Source: Coriaria nepalensis
Lineage: Eukaryota; Streptophyta; Magnoliopsida; Cucurbitales; Coriariaceae
Direction: 5' to 3'
Assembly: GCA_027186245.1 (NCBI GenBank)
Contig: CP114500.1
Location: 7,016,001 to 7,080,000, forward strand
Length of the DNA: 64,000 bases
Both the position numbers and the translations under genes were made by a program. Of this stretch, positions 1 to 12,059 are shown one piece after another (position 1 is the stretch's first letter; each line of letters begins with the position of its first letter). Below the pieces are notes generated by a model. It was not told the DNA's origin and ran no database searches. It worked only from the letters and a program-made list of their open reading frames with translations.

Positions 1-1137
1 GAGAAAGAACCTAGAAAATTCTTCTTAACTTTCTACTCAAGAAAGTCTGCTCATGGAGAAGTAGCACTTACAGAGGCTAACTAGGCAAAAGTTGATTTTT
101 TTCCATAATTATCAACACAAGCTTAGGTGATAAAGAACCTAGTTTATTTCCTAGCTACCGAATTTGCTGTGTATAAATAAGAAAGAACTAGAGTCCAGAA
201 TTTCATATCAGTAGAAAAAAGAAAGAGAATCCGAATTGTCCTATTTAGAGTATTCCGATCATTCTTATTGCATAATGCAACAAGGCTAATAATGATAAGG
301 CTTGAATTTTTGTGTTTTGTTTTCTCTTAAGAAAATGTGGCTCTTGATGGCTGGATTGCAAGAACAAAAGGTTACCTCTCCCCTGGGCCTGCAAGGGTCC
401 AAAAAAGATGAGGGACTAGCAGCAGCTACTCAATCTGGCTTAGAGTCGAAACCGAAACATAAAAAAACCCATAACCCCGCGCGGTCAGCGAACAATCAAA
501 TAACTACAAGAAGAACTGGATTCTTAGCCAGCGTTGGATTTTGGATTCTTCAATGGTGCCAGGTTTTAGGTCCTGAGTTTTACGTAGATGCCGGGTGACT
601 TCTAGGAGGTGAGTGATGGAGGAGAGAGAGGAGAGAAGGGAGGGAGTAGAAGTGTACCGTGAGAGGGAGAATGAGGGAGGAAAAATAAAAGTAATTAGGA
701 TTTAAAATAAAAAATAAAAGACTAATTTAAATATTAATCAACACCAGACACATAAAAAAGAAAAAGAAAAAGAAAAAACCTCTTAGTTCACAATGTATTA
801 ACATTATTATGAGTATTCATTAATGCCAAAAAGGAAAGGACAAATAAACATAAGAACTACTTCGTCTGGTAAAGAAATACCAAATCCAAGATCATTTACT
901 TACTATAACTAAAGACTAAAGAGACTAAAAGGGGTGGAAAAGAAAAAGTGCGGTATAAGCTCGGAAAGATCAGGCTGAGGTTTGATGATTTGAAAGTGTA
1001 ACTATAGATAGTGAGATTAACATGTTAACCAAAAACAGAAAATCCTGAGACAGGAAAGAAAAATGGAGAAAAAAGGTAGAGCCTTCTCATTTTTCTTTGT
1101 CGTCTCGCCATGTTAGATTGGGGAGCATCCCTTGCAA
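1..1137. other. Left flank, no supported gene
   Basis: AT-rich sequence with purine-rich stretches near 610-780. An open frame at about 302-598 on the + strand lacks an ATG and shows no family resemblance, so it is not called. The right end holds the 3' untranslated region of the ERdj3B gene, which is transcribed leftward. Confidence 0.5.
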
Positions 1138-3723
1138 TTAACCAAGAACTTCCCTGATCTTTGTCTTCTGATCCTCTGTTAGCGAGTTGGGGAAAAGAAC
1201 TTCAAATGTGACGAAAAGATTCCCCTTCTTCGAGCTAAAATGCAATGGCATCCCTTTGCCTTTGAACTTTCTCACTTCTTTCGGCTTTGTGATTCCCTGA
1301 GTAGTAAACCAAGTTGTATATAAGTTTGAAAGAAAACCTAAAACTTGATAGGGAAATTTTTTTTAGTCTCTACTAAAGTGTTACTACTAATTAGAAATTC
1401 TTGTACTCACCTTTGTGCCAACATCCACCAAATGTTCATCAAGGTGTTTGAGGGACTTCTCAAAGCCAACAAGAGCTTCAACCTGAAATATAGAAAGGTT
1501 CAGAATATTAAACTCAAATGATACAAGCCCAAAAGTGATACAAACATGTCATCCTTCGAAGCTCAAAAGTGAAGCAAGCCAACATGTGATGCTTGAACAT
1601 CTAATAGACCTAGAACATGAGGTATTTGCAAATTTATTGGGTTGACAATTACCAGTGTAATAGTGACAGTGGCATGCAAGTCATTGCCTTCTCTTCTAAA
1701 GCGATCATGTGGTGCTGTGCGGATACGGAACTGCAAAGAAAAGCTAGTTACTTTTGCTATTTCCAGAACACAATTAAGTAGAATTTGCTATATGAAGATA
1801 GGTGAACTAACTTTTAAGTCTCCAGCTTCTCCATCTATTATAGGATCACCATCTTCATAGAAAACCACCTCCTGCAAAATACAAGTTACCCATAATTCTA
1901 GGGATCACAAATGTTTATTGTTTAATGATTCACTATATTAATTTATCATTGACGCCCTACCATAATTTTATGGGCTTTACAAACCTGTATAGAGGTTCAA
2001 ACTGAAGCCAAACGAAGTTTATATGTAAAATAATCTAAAGCTCCTGTAAAGGATAGATGCTTACTTGCCCATCCTGCATCCCCTTCTCAATATCGACAGT
2101 GACAAAATATCCTTCCCGTTCAAACTTAACATTTGGACATTGTTCGCAGACCTGAATAAGCAAAGTCAGATTATCAATCACACTGGTCATATAACAAGAA
2201 TTGAAGACAAAAAGGGCCATGGAAAAATGGTCAAGAAAAATCTCAGCCAGTCCTTGTTAGAAAAGATTGTTAGAAGCATTATGTACCTGCTCTGTCATCT
2301 GCTGGAACATTCCCGGACCAATTTGCTTGTGATAGACTTCATTCCTACAATTACATCGCCTCTTGCCTGGTGCTGGCTTTAAAACATTCTTCTCCCTCCA
2401 TACCTTTATGAATAAAGGGTCACCCAAAAATCACATAACTAACAATAAATAAAATTACCCAAGAAAACTCTTTCAAAGACGTTCACCTTTTGAACTGTCC
2501 CGCTTATTTTTAAAAATTGTTCATGAACACTATAAATGCTGACCATTACCTTTAATGAACCACCCATGTATAAATCTTCAAGTGTTGCGTCCAAGTCTAC
2601 GATGACATCATCACCTTTTGGAATTTTTTCTTCCTCTTCCATAGATCCTCCTCCACCAAAAAATCTATAACCAAATTTCATATATTTAGAAATGTGAAAT
2701 TTAAAGTGACATGGAAAGAAAAAAGGTAATTCAGTAAACTTGTGATAGTACATCCATCATCCATGTAGATGAAAGACAAGGAACTCTTAAGTTGAGAGAT
2801 AAGGAAATCACATTTGCAATTCACATTGTACTGCACTAAATTACCATAATAGTTTCTTTGGATTATGATGAATAAAAAGAGAACCAATAATGAATAATCC
2901 TGGATAAGAAAAATGAGGCATGGAGGAAAGAAGCAAACACAGAGAACGGTACTCCAATGATACCATAAAGAAGAAGCTTTCCTTTATCCTCTGATTTCTT
3001 ACTTATTCATGCGTCTTATAACCATAGTCAAAACCATCCTTCCAAAATCAATAATTCTAAAAATTCACCAATTTTAATTCTTCTACTTCCTTTTCAATGC
3101 CTAAAATATTTTTAAACGCAGGAAGCGAACTTACTGGTTGAAAATATCCTGGATGTTCATTCCCATTCCACCACCTCTACCTCCACCACTCGCTGCATGC
3201 TGTTTCAAACCCTCCTCACCATATTTGTCATATATATTCCTCTTCTCGCTATCCGAAAGGACCTCGTATGCTTTTTTTTTTATTTTTTAAATCGTTCAGT
3301 CCAAAAACAAAATGAAATACCGTAATCTAACGAAACCTATGGAAAACAAAAATCAGGAAAAAGGAATACCATTATTAATCTCTGCAAATCTCTTATTGGC
3401 CTCTTCGTTTCCTTGGTTTTTATCGGGATGGTACTTCAACGCGAGCTTCCTATACGCCCTCTTGATTTGATCATCCGACGCACCCTTCGGAACTTGCAAT
3501 ATATCATAGTAGCTCTTTCTGCAAACAAAAATGAAAATCAACTCACCATGACACGACTGCAAACCATAATTCCACATTTGCACGCATTAATTAATAATTC
3601 GGGAACAATATCAATAATGAGAAACTGGCGAAGATAGAGAAAATATGCATACGCCGCAATGGCAGTGACAACGTAGCAGAGCGCGCAGAAGAGGAAAGCG
3701 AGCTTTGTTCTACGATGCGCCAT
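1138..3723 (-). CDS. ERDJ3B: ER-lumenal DnaJ co-chaperone, ERdj3B-like
   Basis: Ten exons joined by eye: 3723-3653, 3518-3370, 3270-3135, 2664-2550, 2403-2287, 2151-2065, 1871-1812, 1730-1653, 1482-1411, 1296-1138; together 347 residues, close to the family's usual ~346. The N-terminus is a signal peptide (hydrophobic [17 protein letters not shown]). The J domain follows directly (SYYDILQV, with the HPD motif in KYHPDKNQ), then a short Gly-rich stretch ([10 protein letters not shown]), then the substrate-binding C-terminal domains with a Cys cluster (CNCRN and CEQCPNVKF). No C-terminal KDEL is present (ends KIREVLG). Known for the family: ERdj3B stimulates the BiP ATPase and works with SDF2 and BiP in ER quality control, including maturation of immune receptors. 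The gene is divergent from the PDI gene at 5296. Family assignment is firm; splice sites are canonical but unverified. Confidence 0.93.
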
Positions 3724-3856
3724 TTCAAACGAGCTGGACGCCTGAGAAAGAACCGGGAGATACTCGAATCCCCCCTGATAAGATCAATTTAACGTAATGC
3801 TTTGATTTCAGATAGGAAAACGTTAAGGAATTAGCTTTTCCTCGTAAATCACCGCC

Positions 3857-3872
3857 TCTCTCTCTCTCTCTC
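3857..3872. repeat. (CT)n microsatellite upstream of ERdj3B
   Basis: A short pure CT/GA run lies about 135 bp upstream of the ERdj3B start codon, probably in the 5' leader or core promoter. Such pyrimidine/purine runs are common at plant promoters. Confidence 0.7.
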
Positions 3873-4549
3873 TCAAGTGTTCTGATGAATGTATCGGAGT
3901 TCTTCCCTGAAGTTGGGTGTGAAGTCAGTTCCACAAAGAAGGATTCGACGACTCTCGCCAGTGACTTCGCTCTGCAACGTGTTCGTGGTGTAATCAACCA
4001 ATGAGCGCAAGCCTATTGTTGATTCCTCCAATAGGAGGTTGCCATGTAGGATGTCGCTTTGTTGTTTCGTGGTACTTGGTTTGATGTTGACTGGGAGGAA
4101 TCGAAGAAGAAGGGCTGGAAAGAGAAAAGCCCAAATCACATCAATCATCACAAGCCTTTCTGGTCAGGCCCATTTAAAATAAAACGAAGCTCGACCTCAG
4201 ATATTTTGACACGTCAATAAACCACGTCAGTTCTCAACTAGCATTGCAGCAGTGAGACGCGGGGTGCACGTTATCTCCAATGAGGTTACCCGCACTCTAT
4301 AATTCTAGCTTATTTTACAAGCTTCCCGTAGTCCCATATATTCCCCGTCAGCAAGCGAATTTAATTATTATTCACTCTTTTTATAACTGTCTTTGTGTGT
4401 AAAATTTGGTTATTTTTATAAATTTAAGAGTTGAAAGATATGTTATATTATAAGAAAAAAATATAAAATATAAATTGATTGAAATATAGTTACTTTATGA
4501 GTTATATTTTTTTATAATTATTAATTTTTTTTTCTTTGAATATGATGAT

Positions 4550-4815
4550 CAGATTGAGTTCCCGGTACAAATCGAGTTCTCGGTTCAAAATAAGTTCTCG
4601 ATCCAGATAGAAATATATTTCTAAGCATCTTAGACCTAGAACTTGGTATAGACCAAGAACTCGGACTTAGAATTTGACCTAGACCTAGAACTCCGTTTAT
4701 AACTTGGTCTGGACCGATAACTCAGACTTAAAATTCTGTATGGACTGAGAACTCAGATCTAATATTCGATATTAGCCGAGAACTCAACTGAGAACTCGGT
4801 CTGGACCAATAATTC
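4550..4815. repeat. Imperfect short tandem repeat array
   Basis: About ten degenerate copies of a ~24-bp motif built on GAACTCGG / TTCTCGGT and TAGACCTAGAACT run in both orientations. It is non-coding and lies in the ERdj3B/PDI spacer. Confidence 0.6.
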
Positions 4816-5170
4816 ATACAATTTTTTTTATCATTTTCATATTTCCAAACTTTAAAAATAAATAAAATGGATTGAAAATTAGTAAAAGAGCAATCAAAAT
4901 TTAATTAGAGAATTATCTATCATTTGAAGGAGATGAAAAAACAAATAGAAATAAGTTCCTACCAATTGTCTAAGCAAAAAAAAAAAAAAAAGAGAGAAAA
5001 ATATTATTTTTTATTAACTCGTATTCAATTTATATATAAAAATAACATACAATATTTTTCCTCTATTTTATTTTTAATATGGCAATCATTAAGTCCCTTA
5101 AATATGGATGAGCAGCCAAAATTTACATATAACGAGAAAGAAAAAATATATAGAAAAATTAATTAACAAA

Positions 5171-5177
5171 TAAAAAA

Positions 5178-5235
<58 letters not shown>
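5171..5235. repeat. Poly(A) plus (AT)n microsatellite
   Basis: A run of about 23 A residues passes directly into about 20 AT dinucleotides, ending roughly 60 bp upstream of the PDI start codon, so it sits in or beside the PDI leader or core promoter. Confidence 0.9.
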
Positions 5236-5236
<1 letters not shown>

Positions 5237-5295
5237 AGGAAGGTACATCTAGCTCCGGAAATTTGTGAAGTGAGAAAAACAGAGACGGAGAGAAA

Positions 5296-7982
<2,687 letters not shown>

Positions 7983-8426
7983 TCTCTCAACGATTCTAGC
8001 CTTGGAATAACCATCACATGGTAGGCACGTGAGAGGGAGTTGGATATAACCATCCATTTTCTATGGGTAATTAGTTTTTTACTTCTTACCGTCCAGTTTA
8101 CTAGCTCCTACTTGTTCCATATAAAATGGGGTTTTAGCTCTTTAACATGAGAAATGTTGTAGGCTGTTATTTGTTTACGGATCCGTATTTTGTTGTGATG
8201 TTACGTTTTGAAATATGATGATCACCTGGGTTTAACGTTTAAGGTTGAAATTTTTTTCTATTTCATATATATCGTCGTTTGTCCGAGATGAAAATTTTTT
8301 GCTGTCCCAAAACTGGAGTTTAGAATTTAGATAGTCACGGAAGTTAAATTTAGAGAACCAAAGGAAACAATAATAATAATAATTAAAAAAAAAAAAAAAA
8401 AAAAGCTCTCTCTATTTCATAACCAT
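7983..8426. other. PDI 3' untranslated region and AT-rich spacer
   Basis: Sequence downstream of the PDI stop is AT-rich and ends in an (ATA)n/poly(A) stretch at 8369-8404. No gene is seen. Confidence 0.6.
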
Positions 8427-8640
8427 CTAACACTCGGGCTCATCCTCCTCCTTAGCAACGCTCGTATCCAAAACCCTGCAAGACTTGTCCTGATTAAAAC
8501 CATCCTTCTCTATCTGATGATGATACTCAGCTCTCATCAACAACAGCTACAGAATCTCCTAAGCCGAGGCTTGACCCGACAAAGGTTGATTCCTCATCTA
8601 AACGGACCTCAAAAGTGCAGCTCTTCTAAGATCAGCAGAA
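8427..8640 (-). pseudogene. Decayed coding fragment with in-frame amber codons
   Basis: Read on the - strand, this stretch keeps one frame with protein-like composition and ends ...KEEDEPEC and a stop at 8427-8429. Recognisable pieces are DLRRAALLRSV, LLMRAEYHHQIEKDGF and RVLDTSVAKEEDEPEC. Three TAG codons interrupt the frame, each where CAG or AAG would be plausible. I do not recognise the family. If the SINE at 8651-8758 is disregarded, the same frame stays open for about 55 further codons to the right. It is likely a gene or retrocopy remnant; function unknown. Confidence 0.4.
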
Positions 8641-8768
8641 TGGCTAAAGTAGTTTTGCTCAACTAATCACTTGATATTATTTTTACAGAGGAGGTCAGGA
8701 ATTCGAATCACAAAAACTCTTTCCGGGGTTTGAATCTTAAAAAAGAAAAGAAAAGAACTGGCTAAAGT
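8641..8768 (+). mobile_element. tRNA-derived SINE with 10-bp target-site duplication
   Basis: The body (8651-8758) has an A-box-like TTTTGCTCAACT near its 5' end, and GAGGTCAGGAATTCGAATCA resembling the RGGTTCGAATCC B box of plant SINEs. It ends in an A-rich tail (TTAAAAAAGAAAAGAAAAGAA). TGGCTAAAGT occurs on both sides (8641-8650 and 8759-8768), as expected of a target-site duplication. The insertion splits the decayed coding fragment. Confidence 0.65.
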
Positions 8769-8939
8769 GATGGTCGAGCCGGTAGTTGAGGAGGTAGTAG
8801 GGTGTGTGGAGAAGCCGGTAAGTGGTCTTTGGTATCCGGAAGGAGAAGTGATTGGACTAGTATTAAAATTTTCTGAATATGATGAACAAGGTTTATCGGA
8901 TTATCTCCTGTCCAAGTCTTCCGACATGGGTGAATAGTG

Positions 8940-9575
8940 CAAAGACAATTAATTACTCCCTGAAAATTTCAAATTTTTAACTGAGCTTAAGTCCATTTTT
9001 TGGGAAGTAGTCCTTTGCTCCTCGGGTGTATGCAAAGGTCTATTTTGTAATAATAAATATATTTTAAATTTTTTTGAAGTAAAGTATTATATTTTTTTTA
9101 GTAAATATCACTATCTCATTCTCTTCAAATTTCCTTTTGTAAGTAAAAATCTCTTTTAAGAATGTTGCATATTTTGGAATTTGCTCTAACATATTTACAA
9201 AACAAAGATTAATATGTAAAGTTCTAAATATATTAATAAATTTTGAAAATTGTTTATCGACTGTTTAGAATCATTATTATATAAATTAAAAGAATTTCGA
9301 TTCAACTTTCCTATTTTTGAATTTATGTTGTGGCTCTTGAGAACTGGAACTGTAACTTTTGATTAGCTATCCTCTGTTTGAATTTTCTTTCCATTATCAG
9401 ATTCATTTGTATGTATCTATTCTAATTGCTTACCACTCCTCGAATAGATAACTTATAATTGCTCATTGGGATTTTTCTCGTTATTACTTGAAAAAGTACA
9501 TTAAGTTCGTCCGGCTAACATGTTATGAATTTGTCCCACTTGTATTTCAATGTTCCTAATACTTGCTTCTTGATT
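8940..9575. other. AT-rich spacer
   Basis: AT-rich, low-complexity sequence between the SINE region and the gypsy gag fragment. I see no gene or repeat structure in it. Confidence 0.5.
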
Positions 9576-10447
9576 TTAGAGTAGAGTCTCATTCTTGTTG
9601 AATCTATTGCTCCACTCATCAATTAACTTAAACAACGCACCCTTTAGATTTGATTTCTTCTCTTGAGTTTGAAACCCATGAGGTGAAATTTGAACACTAT
9701 CATTAGTCCATGAAAAATTTGGATGATTTTGCCATGCTGGAGTATAGGTGTTCGAGTACGAATCCCCTTGCCTTCTTTGGAAATTATTGACATTATTGGC
9801 TTGTTCAGGCTGAGCAAAAGGACTTCCAACTTGACATTCTATACTCAAATGGTTTCCTAAATAAAATTGACAAATTAGAGAAGAAGAGTTAATAACATTA
9901 ACATTCACATAGCCCAATTATTTTTTAATAGCAGCCAGTTAAACAGATAAAGCTATGAAACTGTCCATTTTATATACTCCCACGAATTTCTTAGGAAGAT
10001 TCCTATATGAATGTCTCATATAATTGTTACTAGCCATTGCTTTAAGCAATTAATAAGCTTCCTCCGGTGACTCGTTATTTATGGCACCCCCACTTATTGC
10101 ATCAACCATAGCTTGAGTATTAAGAAGAAAACCATTGTAGAATGTTTGCACTTGCATCTAAACTGACAATCCATGCTAAGGACACTTTTGTAAAAGATCT
10201 TTATACCTCTCCCATGCTTTATAAAGTGATTTCATATATTGTTGGAAGAAATTTGTTATATCACTTCTCATCTTAGCGGACTTGGTAGGTGGACAGTACT
10301 TCGAAAGAAATCGTTGAGTCAACTCATCCCAAGTGGTGACTCCTCTAGGTGGTTGTGGAACTAACTGTGATTTAGCTTTATCCGGAAGAGAGAATGGGAA
10401 AAGCCTAAGGCTAATCGCATCGTTTGACAAATTTGTACTTAGTATAG
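9576..10447 (-). mobile_element. Ty3/gypsy gag fragment (degenerate)
   Basis: On the - strand the gag polyprotein of a plant Ty3/gypsy retrotransposon is recognisable from right to left. ISLRLFPFSLPDKAKSQL and TTWDELTQRFLSKYCPP come first. Then LYKAWERYKDLLQKCP, QVQTFYNGFLLNTQAMVDA and GGAINNESPEEAY...MASNNY follow, and finally SNTYTPAWQNHPNFSWTND. Several stop codons interrupt it. No CCHC knuckle, protease or pol follows, so only part of gag remains. It stops abruptly where copia sequence begins on the opposite strand (~10447). Confidence 0.82.
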
Positions 10448-11530
10448 GCTTTAAAAGAAGCATGTTTGACTGTTATTTTTACTATTCATATGTTGATGAT
10501 ACTCCTATTTACATACTAATTTTATGTTGATGGCATATTGCTAATAAGTAAATCAAAAGAGAAAATACAAGGTCTAAAATCTAAACTAAATTCTGAATTT
10601 GAAATGAAGGATTTAGGATGTGCTAAGAAGATTTTAGGAATGAAGATCATTAGGGATAGGAAAAATACTAACTTAAAATTACATAAAAGTACTTATCTAA
10701 TGAAAGTAGCTTCTAGGTTTAGGGTTAGTTATTGTAAAAGTGTTAGTCTTCCACTTGCAAACTATTTTATTTTAAGTAAATCACAAAGTCCTAAACTTGA
10801 ACAAGACATACTAAAAATGGATAAAATACCTTACTCAAATGTCATAGGTTCAGTCATGTATATTGTGATCACTAGACCTGATTTGTCATTTGATATTTCA
10901 TTACTGAGCAGATTCATGTCAAATCCGAGATATAATCATTGGTTGGCTTTAAAATGGTTATTACGGTATATTAGTAGTACTTGTAACCTTGGATTAAATT
11001 TTTTTAAGTGGACTAATGATTTAAATCTAGTTGGTTTTATAAATTCTGATTTTGCAGGTGATCGTGATACAAGGAAATCGACAATTTCTTATCAATTCCT
11101 TCTTGGAGGGAATTGTACAAGTTGGAAGACTCAATTACAACCATTAGTTGCTCTTTCATCAACTGAAGCAGAGTATGTGATAGTGATTGATGCTTTTTAA
11201 AAAAGCAATATGGTTACAAGGTTTTTTTAGAAAAGTCAGAATTCTTGAAGGAATCTATACAGTTTTCTCATATAGTCAATCTACTATTCATTTGAGTAAA
11301 AATTTCATTCATTATAAGCATACGAAACTTGTGGATATGAAATATTATTATGTTCAAGATCAGATTGCTATCAGGACACTTCATATAGCCAAAGTTCCAA
11401 CTTAGGAAAATCCATAGGATATGTGAACTAAGGTTATTATTGTGATAAAGTTTAATCATTGTTTAAACTTACTTCACATGGGGTGACACACTATTGAATT
11501 CGGGCTTTGAGAGACTTTCGAGATAGGGAC
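10447..11530 (+). mobile_element. Ty1/copia pol fragment: reverse transcriptase C-terminus and RNase H
   Basis: The fragment begins inside reverse transcriptase (GFKRSMFD). The catalytic YVDD box reads YVDG at about 10520, after a one-base frame change. It continues with FEMKDLGCAKKILGMKI, GSVMYIVITRPDLSFDIS and the RNase H region (SDFAGDRDTRKS, LVALSSTEAEY). The pol end, ...FIHYKHTKLVDMKYYYVQDQI, lies in a second frame after a stop and frameshift near 11200. Gag, protease and integrase are missing. The element is truncated at its 5' end and inactive. Confidence 0.9.
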
Positions 11531-11900
11531 TGTTGGGGTACTAGTGATGATACGAGATTTCTAGGTTCAAGGTGGAGTATGTAGTTGAATTTGGGGTGAC
11601 CTCAAAATTCGGTTGGCCCCATTCTTTTACTTATGGATTGCCATTTTGGGTCCCAAGCCCAAAACTCATTATTCTACTGGGTCTTGGAGTGGGTATCAAA
11701 TTGGGTCACTATTTAAGTGATATAACTCAGTCACTTATGACTTACTATAATTCGTTGTGTTGATTTAGTTCATTATCATTTATAATCTATTTTGTTTACA
11801 TGAGAATATTGAATGTTGATTAAAATTGAAGATTACATAATTGAATAATCTCTTAGTAGAGAGTAATAAATCTAAACAAAATTGGTCTATATTCACAACA
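11531..11900 (+). repeat. 3' LTR of the copia fragment
   Basis: The LTR begins TGTTGGGG at 11531, directly after purine-rich GAGATAGGGAC, and ends ...TTCACAACA at 11900. TGTTG and CAACA form the perfect 5-bp terminal inverted repeat of a 370-bp LTR. No matching 5' LTR is seen in the window. Confidence 0.6.
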
Positions 11901-12059
11901 CCTACAAAATATGTATGTGTTTACTGATCGATCAAAAGACTACCTCCTTAATCAGAGACAATAACAACGATTTCTACATATCAGTATGCAATTATCCAAC
12001 AAGACACAACTCTTATGACTACTTATACAAGCTATGATTGAATTTAGCATTGTATACAA

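Larger units (their letters stand above)
3724..5295. promoter_or_regulatory. Divergent ERdj3B/PDI intergenic region with UPRE-like sites
   Basis: This 1.57-kb spacer separates the start codons of two ER-folding genes. CCACGTCA at 4222-4229 is, on the - strand, TGACGTGG, matching the bZIP60/XBP1-type unfolded-protein-response element TGACGTG(A/G). A second ACGTCA core (TGACACGTCA) is at 4207-4216. Both lie about 500 bp from the ERdj3B ATG and about 1.1 kb from the PDI ATG. No CCAAT-N9-CCACG ERSE was found. The PDI side is filled by an imperfect repeat (4550-4815) and a poly(A)/(AT)n tract (5171-5235). A regulatory role is inferred. Confidence 0.45.

Noticed and set aside
302..598. 98-residue open frame on the + strand near the left edge
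   Set aside because: No ATG start, no family resemblance, no supporting context; probably chance.
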